NCBI GenBank assembly: GCA_017437065.1
Contig: JAFSBX010000050.1
Coordinates: forward strand, 1-64,000
DNA length: 64,000 nucleotides
Origin: Lachnospiraceae bacterium
GTDB taxonomy: Bacteria > Bacillota > Clostridia > Lachnospirales > Lachnospiraceae
Direction: 5' to 3'
Below the pieces are notes generated by a model that searched no databases, was not told the origin of the DNA, and saw only the letters and a list, made by a program, of their open reading frames with translations. Positions 39,787 to 49,475 of the stretch are shown piece after piece (positions within the stretch are counted from its first letter, which is position 1; every line of letters starts with the position of its first letter). The translations under genes were made by a program, and so were the position numbers.

Positions 39787-41196
39787 ATGAGAGATAATGA
39801 AACATTTTTGAATCGTCCTGTATATATGAATGAGAAGAATAATCTTCTTGAGATAGAGGAACATATGTACATTTTGGATGATGTGGAAAAGCCGAATGTT
39901 TTTAGAAATATGTTTCCTTATTCGGAAGTTCCTAAAATTCCTTTTAATGACAGGATTGTGCCACATAATATGCCGAAAGACATATGGATAACAGATACTA
40001 CTTTTAGAGATGGACAGCAGTCAAGAGCTCCTTATACAACAGAGCAGATAGTAACAATTTTTGATTATCTCCATAAACTGGGTGGTCCGAATGGAATGAT
40101 AAGAGCCAGTGAATTCTTCTTATATAGCAAAAAGGACAGAGATGCTGTATATAAATGTATGGAAAGAGGATACAAATTTCCGGAAGTAACAAGCTGGATT
40201 CGTGCAAATAAAGAAGATTTTAAATTGGTAAAAGAAATCGGAATGAAGGAAACCGGTATTTTGGTAAGTTGTTCTGATTATCATATTTTCCTGAAACTGA
40301 AAATGACCAGAAGACAGGCCATGGATCATTATTTAAGTGTTATCAGAGAATGTCTGGAGGAAGGTATCAGTCCAAGATGTCATTTAGAGGACATTACAAG
40401 AGCGGATATTTATGGCTATGTTGTACCGTTTTGTCTGGAACTTATGAAATTAATGGAGGAATACAAAATTCCTATTAAAGTCAGAGCATGTGATACTATG
40501 GGATATGGGGTCAATTTTGCCGGGGCAGTGATTCCAAGAAGTGTACAGGGAATTATTTACGCAATACATACGCACGCAGGTGTACCACATGAGTTAATTG
40601 AGTGGCATGGACACAATGATTTTTATAAAGCGGTTTCTAACTCTACGACGGCATGGCTTTATGGATGTTCCGGTATTAATACTTCTCTGTTTGGTATTGG
40701 TGAGAGAACAGGTAATACTCCTTTGGAAGCAATGGTGTTTGAATATGCTCAGCTTAAGGGTGATTTAAATGGTATGGATACCACAGTTATTACAGAACTG
40801 GCAGAGTATTATGAAAAGGAAATCGGTTATCATATTCCGCCAAGAACACCGTTTGTAGGTAAAAACTTTAATGTGACAAGAGCGGGTATTCATGCAGACG
40901 GACTTTTGAAAAATGAAGAAATTTATAATATTTTTGATACGGAGAAGTTTTTGAATCGTCCGGTATTATGTGCAGTTTCCAATACATCAGGGCTTGCAGG
41001 AATTGCACACTGGATTAATACATATTACAAGTTAAGAGGCGAAAAGCAGGTAGATAAGAGTAGTGAGCTTGTAAAAGAAATTAAACAGTGGGTAGATGGG
41101 GAGTATGCCAGTGGCAGAGTAACTGTTCTGACAGATGAAGAACTGGTAGAAAATATCGAAAAGGTTTGCAAGAAATTAAATATTACATTACAATAG
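39787..41196 (+). CDS. Re-citrate synthase-like enzyme of the isopropylmalate/homocitrate synthase family
   Basis: 469 residues with a TIM-barrel acyl-CoA condensing domain: DTTFRDGQQSR (about 70) with the catalytic Arg/Asp, HLEDITRAD, and the metal-binding HGHND (about 275). It lacks the C-terminal LeuA regulatory domain of true 2-isopropylmalate synthases. This sequence type, with a long N-terminal extension and DGQQSRAPYT, matches the Re-specific citrate synthase known from Clostridium kluyveri and relatives. Its operon partners are a GntR regulator and NADP-isocitrate dehydrogenase, not leu genes, supporting citrate synthesis towards 2-oxoglutarate and glutamate. Homocitrate synthase or isopropylmalate synthase are the alternatives. 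GAGGAGG ribosome binding site. Confidence 0.75.
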   Translation: MRDNETFLNRPVYMNEKNNLLEIEEHMYILDDVEKPNVFRNMFPYSEVPKIPFNDRIVPHNMPKDIWITDTTFRDGQQSRAPYTTEQIVTIFDYLHKLGGPNGMIRASEFFLYSKKDRDAVYKCMERGYKFPEVTSWIRANKEDFKLVKEIGMKETGILVSCSDYHIFLKLKMTRRQAMDHYLSVIRECLEEGISPRCHLEDITRADIYGYVVPFCLELMKLMEEYKIPIKVRACDTMGYGVNFAGAVIPRSVQGIIYAIHTHAGVPHELIEWHGHNDFYKAVSNSTTAWLYGCSGINTSLFGIGERTGNTPLEAMVFEYAQLKGDLNGMDTTVITELAEYYEKEIGYHIPPRTPFVGKNFNVTRAGIHADGLLKNEEIYNIFDTEKFLNRPVLCAVSNTSGLAGIAHWINTYYKLRGEKQVDKSSELVKEIKQWVDGEYASGRVTVLTDEELVENIEKVCKKLNITLQ

Positions 41197-41240
41197 GTAA
41201 GTGTGTTTAATGTTCTGGGGAAGCAGATGGAGGTGAGTAC

Positions 41241-41957
41241 ATGGGAAGTTATGATGTGAAACAGGAAGTGACAGATAAGTATTCTCTTCGCGGACGTGTT
41301 TTTCATAAACTCAGGGAAGACATTCTGAATGGTAAATATAAGGAACATGAAGAATTAAAGGAAGTTGCCATAGGCGAAGAAATGGGTGTAAGCAGAACTC
41401 CTGTAAGAGAGGCGTTCAGACAGCTGGAATTAGAAGGACTTATCCAGATTATTCCGAATAAAGGTGCATATGTAACAGGAATTACAGTAGAGGATGTAAA
41501 AGATATTTATATGATTCGTTCTCTGTTGGAAGGTCTTTGTGCACGTTGGGCAACGGAAAAGATTACAGAAGAGCAGTTGGAAGAAATGGAAGAGAATATA
41601 TATCTTGCAGAATTCCATGCAGCGAAAGGTCATCTGGAACAGATAGCAGAGTTGGATAATCGTTTTCATGATATTATGTATGAAGCATGTGACAGTAAGA
41701 TGTTGCAGCATTTATTAAAGGATTTCCATCAATATGTGCTTCGGGTTCGGAGAAAGACGCTTTCGAACGCGAGCAGAGGAGAAGCATCAAACCATGAGCA
41801 CCGGCTGATTATGGAGGCAATTAAGGCAAAAGATGCATCAAAAGCCGAAGAACTTGCCAATAAACATATAATTAATGCTTATGAAAATATGGTAAAAAAC
41901 GGACTGGAAGAAATGTATAGCCAGCAGGAAGCTGACACAGAGGAAAAAACAAAATAG
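41241..41957 (+). CDS. GntR-family regulator with FCD domain
   Basis: 238 residues: N-terminal winged helix (about 15-80; [20 protein letters not shown] and the wing NKGAYVTG) and a C-terminal all-helical FCD ligand-binding domain (about 90-220) with metal/acid-binding residues in [11 protein letters not shown] and [11 protein letters not shown]. FadR-subfamily proteins sense carboxylic acids. Sitting between the citrate-synthase-like gene and isocitrate dehydrogenase, it probably responds to a tricarboxylic acid intermediate and binds the palindrome at 39.7 kb (inference). Ribosome binding site GGAGGTGAG. Confidence 0.93.
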   Translation: MGSYDVKQEVTDKYSLRGRVFHKLREDILNGKYKEHEELKEVAIGEEMGVSRTPVREAFRQLELEGLIQIIPNKGAYVTGITVEDVKDIYMIRSLLEGLCARWATEKITEEQLEEMEENIYLAEFHAAKGHLEQIAELDNRFHDIMYEACDSKMLQHLLKDFHQYVLRVRRKTLSNASRGEASNHEHRLIMEAIKAKDASKAEELANKHIINAYENMVKNGLEEMYSQQEADTEEKTK

Positions 41958-41974
41958 CAAAGGAGAGGCAGCTA

Positions 41975-43180
41975 ATGGAAAAAATTATGATGACAACCCC
42001 ACTTGTTGAAATGGATGGGGATGAAATGACAAGAATACTTTGGAAGATGATTAAGGATGAACTTTTGCTTCCTTTTATTGATTTAAAGACAGAATATTAT
42101 GATTTGGGATTAGAGAATCGTAATGCAACAGATGATAAGGTAACAGTTGAATCTGCCGAAGCAACGAAGAAATATGGAGTAGCGGTAAAATGTGCTACAA
42201 TTACTCCAAATGCGGCAAGAATGACAGAATATAACCTGAAAGAAATGTGGAAAAGCCCTAACGGTACAATTCGTGCTATTTTGGACGGAACAGTTTTTCG
42301 TGCACCTATCGTAGTAAAAGGAATTGAGCCTTGTGTAAAAAACTGGGAAAAACCAATTACACTTGCTCGTCATGCTTATGGTGATGTTTATAAAAACTCT
42401 GAAATCAGAGTAGATGGTCCGGGAAAAGCGGAGCTTGTATTTACAGCAGCAGATGGTACAGAAACAAGAGAGTTAATTCATGAGTTTAAAGGAGCAGGTA
42501 TCCTTCAGGGTATGCATAATACTGACGCTTCCATCAGCAGTTTTGCAAAAGCATGCTTTAACTATGCACTTGATACAAAACAGGATTTATGGTTTGCTAC
42601 AAAAGATACTATTTCCAAAAAATATGATCATACATTTAAAGATATTTTTGCGGAAATTTATGAAGCAGAGTATAAGGAAAAATTTGCTGAGGCAGGTATT
42701 GAATACTTCTATACTTTAATAGATGATGCCGTAGCACGTGTTATGAAAGCAAAAGGCGGATTTATTTGGGCTTGTAAGAACTATGATGGAGATGTTATGA
42801 GTGATATGGTTTCTTCCGCATTCGGTTCACTTGCCATGATGACATCCGTGCTGGTTTCACCGCAGGGTGTATACGAGTATGAAGCAGCACACGGTACAGT
42901 ACAGAGACATTATTACAAACATTTGGCAGGAGAAGAAACTTCTACAAACTCTGTAGCAACTATCTTTGCGTGGACAGGTGCTCTTCGTAAACGTGGTGAA
43001 CTGGATGGTATCAAAGAACTTATGGAATTTGCTGATAAATTAGAGAAAGCAACTCTTTCTACGATTGAAAATGGTAAAATGACAAAGGATTTGGCACTTA
43101 TTACTTCTTTAGAGAATGTAACTGTATTAAACAGCGAAGATTTCATTAAGGAAATCCGTAAAACATACGAAGCAATGTAA
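41975..43180 (+). CDS. icd: NADP-dependent isocitrate dehydrogenase, homodimeric eukaryote-like type
   Basis: 401 residues. Oxidatively decarboxylates isocitrate to 2-oxoglutarate. The substrate loop [13 protein letters not shown] and [19 protein letters not shown], the metal-binding DGDVMSD and the nucleotide-binding [11 protein letters not shown] identify the type II (mitochondrial/cytosolic eukaryote-like) enzymes rather than the E. coli type. It follows the GntR gene by 17 bases with AAAGGAGAGG. No aconitase gene is in the window, so the step between the two enzymes is encoded elsewhere. Confidence 0.95.
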   Translation: MEKIMMTTPLVEMDGDEMTRILWKMIKDELLLPFIDLKTEYYDLGLENRNATDDKVTVESAEATKKYGVAVKCATITPNAARMTEYNLKEMWKSPNGTIRAILDGTVFRAPIVVKGIEPCVKNWEKPITLARHAYGDVYKNSEIRVDGPGKAELVFTAADGTETRELIHEFKGAGILQGMHNTDASISSFAKACFNYALDTKQDLWFATKDTISKKYDHTFKDIFAEIYEAEYKEKFAEAGIEYFYTLIDDAVARVMKAKGGFIWACKNYDGDVMSDMVSSAFGSLAMMTSVLVSPQGVYEYEAAHGTVQRHYYKHLAGEETSTNSVATIFAWTGALRKRGELDGIKELMEFADKLEKATLSTIENGKMTKDLALITSLENVTVLNSEDFIKEIRKTYEAM

Positions 43181-43207
43181 GAAAATCAACAGCATTTATC
43201 TATTAGA

Positions 43208-43255
43208 TGGGAAGAGCTCTCTGAAATTAATCTTCAGAAAGCTCTTCCCATTTTT
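43208..43255 (+). terminator. Terminator of the icd operon inside the 3' end of the ABC-F gene
   Basis: Stem TGGGAAGAGCTCTCTGAA (43208-43225) / TTCAGAAAGCTCTTCCCA (43233-43250), then five T. The right arm codes for the last residues (KWEELSED) of the convergent ABC-F protein. Confidence 0.9.
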
Positions 43256-45143
43256 CGTAAAGTATTGTTAATTTTTCCGTTATTTGTTCCTTTTCTTTGG
43301 ATAATTCCTGTAATTTGGCTACATCGGTACAGATGTCAGGAGCAGCCATCAGTTCGTCGATTTCAGAACTGCGGGTTTCTAAAGACTCAATTTCTGCTTC
43401 AGTCTTTTTTAAGTCATTTTCTTTCTTTCGGAGGCGTGCCTGTTCTTCTTTTTGGGCTTTCCAATCCAGAGCGGCGGCAGTTTCCGGTTCTTTAACAGTT
43501 GTGACTGTATCGGAGGTTTCGGAAGAAGGAGCTGAGAGTTCCTGTTTCTTTTCTAAGTAATAATCATAATTCCCAAGATAATTGGTAAGTACCTGATTGT
43601 TTAATTCCAAAATACGGCTGGCGGTTTTGTTGATGAAATAGCGGTCATGGGAAACGTAAAGCACAGTTCCGGTATAACCGTTTATGGCACTTTCCAGAAT
43701 TTCTTTCGAAGTAATATCCAAATGGTTTGTAGGCTCATCCAAAATAAGGAAATTGGATTCGGAAAGCATTAACTTGGCTAGGGAAACACGACCACGTTCC
43801 CCACCACTTAAATCGCCAATACGTTTGAATACATCATCTCCGGTAAAAAGGAAAGCAGCAAGGGTATTTCTTATTTGGGTATTCGTCAGATAAGGATAAT
43901 CATCGGAAATTTCTTCAAATAAGGTCTTTTCCATATGTAGCACATGGTGTTCCTGATCATAATAGCCAATATGTACGTTGGAGCCAAGGGAAATTGTGCC
44001 ATTGTCCGGATGGGTCAATTCATTTATCATTTTTAAAATCGTTGTTTTTCCGGTACCGTTATCACCAATAATGGCTACATGTTCTCCGCGTTTGATTTCA
44101 AAATTTAAATGCTCGAATAAACTGGTGGAATCAAAAGATTTTGCCAGATCTTTCACAGATAATACGTCATTTCCGCTTTGTACAACCGGTTCTAACGTGA
44201 TTTTCATATCAGAGCGAACTTCCGTAGGTTTTTCAAGGACCTCTATTTTATCTAACATTTTTTCACGGCTTTCTGCTCGTTTAATGGACTTTTCACGATT
44301 GAAAGAACGCAGTTTGTCGATGACTTCCTGCTGATGTTTGAGTTCACGCTGCTGGTTCATGTACGCATTCCATGCTGCGATACGAAGTTGTTCTTTTTTC
44401 TCGGCATAGGCAGAATAGTTTCCGCTAAAGGAAGTTGCCTTTGTGTTATCCAGTTCAATTACTTTGTTGGCAATACGGTCTAAAAAGAAACGGTCATGGG
44501 AAACGATGATAACCGCACCTTTATAGTTTAATAAATAGGTTTCCAACCATGAAATAGAGGACATATCCAAATGGTTGGTAGGCTCATCCAAAAGAATTAA
44601 ATCCGGTTTTAAAAGTAGGAGTCTGCCCAGTGCAACACGGGTTTTCTGTCCACCGGAAAGAGTATTAAGCGGTTTTGTAAAGTCTTCTTCACAAAATCCA
44701 AGTCCCTTTAATACGCCGGTAATTTCGCTTTTGTAGGCATAACCGTTTTCGGACTCATACTGGTGTGTTAAAAGAGAATAGCTGTTTAAAAGCTGTTCCA
44801 GTTCCTCATCCGTAGCCTGTTTCATGGATTTTTCCGTTTCTCTGATTTTTTCTTCCAGAGTAAGAAGGTGTTGTTTTACGGAGAGCAGTTCCTCGTAAAT
44901 GGTTCGGGGGCTGTTTACATCCTGATGTTGTTCCAAATATCCGATAGTTTTTCCTTTGGAGACAGTAACCAGTCCTTCATCGGCAGATAGTTTGCCTGTG
45001 ACAATATTTAAAAGAGTAGATTTCCCTGCACCATTTATGCCTACAATGGCTGCTTTATCATAATCTTCAATGTGAAAAGAAACCTGATTCAGAATCATTT
45101 TTTCATTAAATGCTTTTGTTATATTTTGACAGGATAGTATCAT
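43227..45143 (-). CDS. ABC-F family ATPase (YdiF/Uup-like)
   Basis: 638 residues, two ABC cassettes and no membrane domain. Cassette 1 has Walker A GINGAGKST, signature LSGGQKTR and LLDEPTNHLD; cassette 2 has GDNGTGKTT, LSGGERGR and ILDEPTNHLD. Between them lies the charged P-site tRNA interaction linker (about 245-310), and a coiled-coil C-terminal extension follows cassette 2 (about 545-638). ABC-F proteins bind the ribosomal E site and rescue stalled or drug-bound ribosomes; some give antibiotic resistance, but this one is of the housekeeping YdiF/Uup-like kind as far as can be judged. AAAGG ribosome binding site. Divergent from rex. Confidence 0.93.
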   Translation of the reverse strand: MILSCQNITKAFNEKMILNQVSFHIEDYDKAAIVGINGAGKSTLLNIVTGKLSADEGLVTVSKGKTIGYLEQHQDVNSPRTIYEELLSVKQHLLTLEEKIRETEKSMKQATDEELEQLLNSYSLLTHQYESENGYAYKSEITGVLKGLGFCEEDFTKPLNTLSGGQKTRVALGRLLLLKPDLILLDEPTNHLDMSSISWLETYLLNYKGAVIIVSHDRFFLDRIANKVIELDNTKATSFSGNYSAYAEKKEQLRIAAWNAYMNQQRELKHQQEVIDKLRSFNREKSIKRAESREKMLDKIEVLEKPTEVRSDMKITLEPVVQSGNDVLSVKDLAKSFDSTSLFEHLNFEIKRGEHVAIIGDNGTGKTTILKMINELTHPDNGTISLGSNVHIGYYDQEHHVLHMEKTLFEEISDDYPYLTNTQIRNTLAAFLFTGDDVFKRIGDLSGGERGRVSLAKLMLSESNFLILDEPTNHLDITSKEILESAINGYTGTVLYVSHDRYFINKTASRILELNNQVLTNYLGNYDYYLEKKQELSAPSSETSDTVTTVKEPETAAALDWKAQKEEQARLRKKENDLKKTEAEIESLETRSSEIDELMAAPDICTDVAKLQELSKEKEQITEKLTILYEKWEELSED

Positions 45144-45252
45144 TTTATTTGCTACCTTTCTATATAAGTTGAAATGAACTGTTTAGAGTAATATCAAAAA
45201 ACAATGTATATTTTATCAAATTTTTTTATATTTGAACAGAGTGATAAAAACC

Positions 45253-45291
45253 TGTCAATTCATTGACATTATTTTAACATTAATATAAAAT
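45253..45291 (+). promoter_or_regulatory. rex promoter with inverted-repeat operator
   Basis: TTGACA (45263-45268), 17 bases, TAAAAT (45286-45291). The -35 is the right half of a perfect inverted repeat TGTCAAT-TC-ATTGACA (45253-45268). Overlapping it, 45263-45280 reads TTGACATTATTTTAACAT, whose right half matches the Rex box half-site TTAACA, so autoregulation by Rex is possible. Confidence 0.65.
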
Positions 45292-45320
45292 TGAAATATC
45301 ATGGTTTAGGAGGAGTTATT

Positions 45321-45959
45321 GTGGAACAGAAAGAAATCTCACAGGCTGTCATTGGCAGACTGCCACGGTACTTTCGGTATTTAGGCGATTTGAAGGATGA
45401 AGGTGTGGAGCGCATTTCATCCCAGGAATTGAGTGAACTTATGCAGGTGACTGCGTCACAGATTCGCCAGGATTTTAATAATTTCGGCGGATTTGGGCAG
45501 CAGGGCTATGGATATAATGTTGAATATTTATATGATGAAATTAGTAAAATACTTGGGTTAAATCAGACACATCACCTGATTATTATAGGTGCAGGTAATC
45601 TGGGGCAGGCGATTGGGAATTACATGAATTTTGAGAGGCGCGGATTTATTCTTAAGGGATTATTTGACAGCAATCCTGCACTGGAAGGTAAGGAAGTCAG
45701 AGGGATTGCTGTGCAGCCGATGGAGAATATTGAAGAGTTTGTAAAAGCAAACAATATTGATATTGCTGTACTTACCATACCTAAAACAAGTGCGGTAGCG
45801 GTAGCGGAAAGTCTGGTGCGATATGGAATTAAAGCAATTTGGAATTTTGCGCATGTGGATTTAAATGTACCGAAAGGGATTCAGGTGGAAAATGTTCATT
45901 TGTCGGACAGTCTGATGAAGTTGTCCTATAATATTACCCGGTATGATAATGAAAACTAG
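45321..45959 (+). CDS. rex: Redox-sensing transcriptional repressor Rex
   Basis: 212 residues from the GTG at 45321, seven bases after AGGAGG; the longer frame starts at a TTG inside the -10 element. N-terminal winged helix (about 1-80; VTASQIRQDFNNFGGFGQQGYGY) and a Rossmann NAD(H)-binding domain (IIIGAGNLGQAI, about 85) with the C-terminal domain-swap helix. Rex senses the NADH/NAD+ ratio and controls fermentation genes. It is followed by an unknown coiled-coil protein and the NAD(P)HX repair enzyme, so redox cofactor upkeep is a theme of this cluster. Confidence 0.96.
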   Translation: MEQKEISQAVIGRLPRYFRYLGDLKDEGVERISSQELSELMQVTASQIRQDFNNFGGFGQQGYGYNVEYLYDEISKILGLNQTHHLIIIGAGNLGQAIGNYMNFERRGFILKGLFDSNPALEGKEVRGIAVQPMENIEEFVKANNIDIAVLTIPKTSAVAVAESLVRYGIKAIWNFAHVDLNVPKGIQVENVHLSDSLMKLSYNITRYDNEN

Positions 45960-45985
45960 CATACCGGCGGAAAGGATTGGGGAGT

Positions 45986-46651
45986 ATGCCGTACACAGAG
46001 GATAAACATAGAAAGACAATAGAAGGAAAAGATATTCCGCTTTTGCCTTTAGATAATAAATGGCATCAGCTTTTTACGCAGACGGATGCCAGTCCGAAAA
46101 TACTGCGTCTGGAAAAACAGCTGAATAAACTGATTAAAAGACAGGGTAAGATAAATACAGAAACAAAAGAAATCAGAAAAGTAAAAAAGAAACTGATGGA
46201 TGAAATCGTAATTGCAGCAGACGAACTGAGTCAGGGAATTAATGAAAAGATAAATGAGAAAAAACTGGAAACAAATCAGCGTCTTGTAAGAGAATGTAGT
46301 GACAAGCTGGAAATGTATAAGCAGGAAATGGAGACACTTCCGGCAGAAATTGAGGAACTCAACAGAAAATTAATGGTTGCAACGATGGAAGTATGTTACA
46401 GCCGGTTACATCAAAATACAATGGAAATCGAGTCAATTACCAAATGGATTAACAACATCCGTGTAGAGCTAAAAAAGAAGGTTATTCGGAAACAGGAAAA
46501 GGAAGAAGCAAACAGATTGCTGTATTCCTATATGCATGATATTTTTGGTGCAGAAACATTGGAAGCCTTTGATATGCGATATAATCCGCTGGCAGAAAAG
46601 AAAACCAGGGATTTAACTTCGCCATCGGGTGGAATTAAGGAAGAAGGCTGA
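45986..46651 (+). CDS. Coiled-coil protein, unknown function
   Basis: 221 residues from the ATG at 45986, after AAAGGATTGGGGAG. Apart from a short N-terminal part (IPLLPLDNKWHQLF) and a tail (SPSGGIKEEG) it is one long, highly charged coiled coil (about 40-190) with many Lys and Glu. No membrane segment. It lies between rex and the NAD(P)HX repair gene, spaced 26 and 75 bases, and is probably cotranscribed. I know of no assigned function. Confidence 0.75.
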   Translation: MPYTEDKHRKTIEGKDIPLLPLDNKWHQLFTQTDASPKILRLEKQLNKLIKRQGKINTETKEIRKVKKKLMDEIVIAADELSQGINEKINEKKLETNQRLVRECSDKLEMYKQEMETLPAEIEELNRKLMVATMEVCYSRLHQNTMEIESITKWINNIRVELKKKVIRKQEKEEANRLLYSYMHDIFGAETLEAFDMRYNPLAEKKTRDLTSPSGGIKEEG

Positions 46652-46726
46652 CAAATTTCAACTGCCCCGATTGCTGTCTGTTAAAGCAGAGGGGAGTAAA
46701 AAAGATGATTGAGCAGAAGGATTGCT

Positions 46727-48238
46727 ATGGAATATATTGTAAGCGCAGAAGAAATGCGTACATATGATACAAACACAATAGAAAAATTTCATGTCCCTGC
46801 TGTGGTACTGATGGAGCGTGCCGCATTGGGAGTTGTGGAAGTGATATTCAAAGTATGCGGGAAGAATCGGAAAAAGGTTCTGATTGCAGCAGGAACGGGT
46901 AACAATGGAGCGGATGGCATTGCGGTAGGAAGACTGCTTATGCAGGAAGGGTTTCAGGTTACCTTTTTTCTTGCGGGAGAGAAAGGGCGTTTTTCGGAAT
47001 TGATGAAATTGCAGGTTGATATTATTGAATCCTATGGTGGGAAAATCTGCACCGTATTTCCGGAGGATGAATATGATATGATTGTAGACGCTTTGTTTGG
47101 CATTGGCTTAACAAGAGCGTTAGAAGGCAGTTTTAAGGAAGTTGTACGAAAAATAAATGAGAGTAAATCATGGAAAGTCAGTGTGGATATGCCTTCCGGG
47201 ATTCATACCGATACCGGAGAGGTTATGGGAGAGGCAGTAAGGGCAGATGCTACAGTTACGTTTGCATATCGTAAATTGGGAATGGTTCTGTATCCGGGAT
47301 GCGAATATGCAGGGGAAGTGTATGTAAAACAGATTGGTATTACTGAGGAAAGCTTTGAAAGGAAAATGCCAAAGGTATTTTCCTACAAGGAACCGGTAAA
47401 AAGCCTGCTGCCTAAAAGACGGCCGGATGGCAATAAAGGGACTTTTGGAAAAGTGCTTGTAATTGCCGGAAGCAAAAACATGAGCGGAGCCTGTCTTTTG
47501 AGCGCGGAAGCAGCATTACGAACAGGATGTGGAATGGTTCGTATTTTGACAGAAAAAGAGAATAAGACGATTTTAGGAGAAAAACTGCCGGAAGCAATTT
47601 TAGGATTGTATGAAACGAAGGAGGAAATGAAAGAACAGTTACAGAAAGGTTGCGAATGGGCGGATTGCATTTTAGCAGGTCCGGGGTGTGGCATAAATGA
47701 GGATACAGAGGAAAAACTGAAATTTGTCCTGAAAGCATGTGAAAAGCCTATTGTGATCGATGCGGATGGATTAAATGTTATTTCGGAAAACTTAAGTCTA
47801 TACAATTCATTAAAAACGTCTATAATAGAGAAGAAAAGAACTGTGATTTTAACGCCACATTTAGGAGAGTTTTCAAGACTGCATGGAAAAAGTGTATCAG
47901 AAATAAAAAAAGCATTTATTGCAGAAGCGGAAAGTTATGCAATGGAATGTGGTTGTGTGCTTGTATGCAAAGATGTCAGAACGGTTGTATGCAAAAAAGG
48001 CGAAAATGTGTATTTAAATATGTCAGGTAACTGTGGCATGGCAACTGCCGGAAGCGGTGATGTTTTAGCAGGTGTGATAACCGGTTTGCTTGCACAGAAA
48101 ATGGAAGCCTTTGAGGCAGCAGTGCTTGGTGTTTATCTCCACGGAAAAGCAGGGGATATGGCAGCAATGGAAAAGAATGAGTACACTCTTATAGCAGGGG
48201 ATTTGATCAAACAGTTTGATAACCTGTTTCGGTTTTAG
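46727..48238 (+). CDS. nnr: Bifunctional NAD(P)H-hydrate epimerase / ADP-dependent NAD(P)H-hydrate dehydratase
   Basis: 503 residues from the ATG at 46727, after AGAAGGA. The N-terminal YjeF_N domain (about 1-210; GTGNNGADGIAVGR and VDALFGIGL) epimerises damaged NAD(P)HX, and the C-terminal ribokinase-fold domain (about 225-503; GSKNMSGAC, AGPGCG, and the ADP-site motif GSGDVLAGVI) dehydrates it using ADP. Such fusions are standard in bacteria. Location after rex and before alr is common in Firmicutes. Confidence 0.94.
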   Translation: MEYIVSAEEMRTYDTNTIEKFHVPAVVLMERAALGVVEVIFKVCGKNRKKVLIAAGTGNNGADGIAVGRLLMQEGFQVTFFLAGEKGRFSELMKLQVDIIESYGGKICTVFPEDEYDMIVDALFGIGLTRALEGSFKEVVRKINESKSWKVSVDMPSGIHTDTGEVMGEAVRADATVTFAYRKLGMVLYPGCEYAGEVYVKQIGITEESFERKMPKVFSYKEPVKSLLPKRRPDGNKGTFGKVLVIAGSKNMSGACLLSAEAALRTGCGMVRILTEKENKTILGEKLPEAILGLYETKEEMKEQLQKGCEWADCILAGPGCGINEDTEEKLKFVLKACEKPIVIDADGLNVISENLSLYNSLKTSIIEKKRTVILTPHLGEFSRLHGKSVSEIKKAFIAEAESYAMECGCVLVCKDVRTVVCKKGENVYLNMSGNCGMATAGSGDVLAGVITGLLAQKMEAFEAAVLGVYLHGKAGDMAAMEKNEYTLIAGDLIKQFDNLFRF

Positions 48239-48275
48239 GCGGAAAATGTATGAATAGTTCTTTCGGAGGGACAGA

Positions 48276-49463
48276 ATGGATTGGAAGACAGAATATGCAA
48301 GAGGGTATTTGGAAATAGATTTAGACCGGATTCGCCGTAATATGGACAATATGAAGGCAAATCTGGATGAAAAAACAAAGATGATTGGTGTCATTAAAAC
48401 GGACGGATATGGACATGGTGCCGTACCCATTGCAGCGGAATTGGAACCGTTGGAGTATATGTATGGTTTTGCAGTGGCAACGGTGGAGGAAGCTCATATT
48501 TTAAGAATGGCAGGTGTGAAGAAGCCGATTCTGATATTGGGATATACATTTCCTTATAGTTATCCGACGCTTGTTAAAGAGGAAATCCGTCCAACAGTTT
48601 TTAGGGAAGATACATTAAAGGAGCTTTCAGAAGTAGCGGTTTCATTAAATACAAAGATAAAAGTACACATTAAGTTAGACACCGGCATGTCTCGAATCGG
48701 GGTGCTACCGGATGAGAGTGGATTTCAATTTGTGGAAAAAGCTTTGCAAACAGAAGGAATTGAAGTGGAAGGTATTTTTACTCATTTTGCGACGTCAGAT
48801 TATGCAGACAAAAGGTATGCATATGAGCAGTTGGAAAAATTCCAAAAATTCTGTTTGGAGGCTGAGGAGCGTTTCCATATAAATTTTGCAGTGAAACATT
48901 GTTCGAACAGTGCAGGTATTATAGAAATGCGCGAGGCGAATATGGACGTGGTACGTGCAGGTATTACACTTTACGGACTTTCACCGTCGGATGAGGTGGA
49001 AAAAGACATTGTAAAATTTGAACCGGCACTTTCTTTTAAAAGTACGATTGTTTATGTGAAAACCATACCGGCAGGCACTGCAGTAGGATATGGAAGAACA
49101 TATATTGCAGATAAAGAACGAACAATTGCTACAATTCCATTAGGTTATGGTGACGGTTATCCGAGAGGGATGTCCAATAAAGGATATGTACTGATACATG
49201 GAAAGAGAGCTCCGATTATCGGAAGAGTCTGTATGGATCAGTTTATGGTGGACGTGACAGATATTCCGGGAACGGCGGTAAATGATGAAGTAACTCTAAT
49301 CGGAACAGATGGAGCAGAAACGATTACAATGGAAGAGATTGGAGAAGTGTCCGGCCGTTTTAATTACGAGCTTGCCTGCAATTTAGGAAAAAGAGTACCA
49401 AGAGTATATAAAAAGAACGGAAAAGTAATAAAGACAAAAAATCATTTTGCGGATTATGAATAA
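48276..49463 (+). CDS. alr: Alanine racemase
   Basis: 395 residues. PLP enzyme making D-alanine for peptidoglycan. The PLP lysine is Lys41 (IGVIKTDGYGHG), the second catalytic base Tyr lies in AVGYGRTY, and LDTGMSRIG and HCSNSAG are family motifs. Ribosome binding site CGGAGGG. In Firmicutes alr is commonly followed by a mazEF-type toxin-antitoxin pair; here only the toxin follows. Confidence 0.97.
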   Translation: MDWKTEYARGYLEIDLDRIRRNMDNMKANLDEKTKMIGVIKTDGYGHGAVPIAAELEPLEYMYGFAVATVEEAHILRMAGVKKPILILGYTFPYSYPTLVKEEIRPTVFREDTLKELSEVAVSLNTKIKVHIKLDTGMSRIGVLPDESGFQFVEKALQTEGIEVEGIFTHFATSDYADKRYAYEQLEKFQKFCLEAEERFHINFAVKHCSNSAGIIEMREANMDVVRAGITLYGLSPSDEVEKDIVKFEPALSFKSTIVYVKTIPAGTAVGYGRTYIADKERTIATIPLGYGDGYPRGMSNKGYVLIHGKRAPIIGRVCMDQFMVDVTDIPGTAVNDEVTLIGTDGAETITMEEIGEVSGRFNYELACNLGKRVPRVYKKNGKVIKTKNHFADYE

Positions 49464-49475
49464 CCTTTCGAGAAA

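Noticed and set aside
39787-41196. Assignment as 2-isopropylmalate synthase (leuA)
   Set aside because: No LeuA C-terminal regulatory domain and no leu neighbours; the isocitrate dehydrogenase context favours a citrate synthase role.
45291-45320. Longer Rex start at a TTG
   Set aside because: The TTG overlaps the -10 element, so it would not be in the message; the GTG at 45321 has AGGAGG at good spacing.
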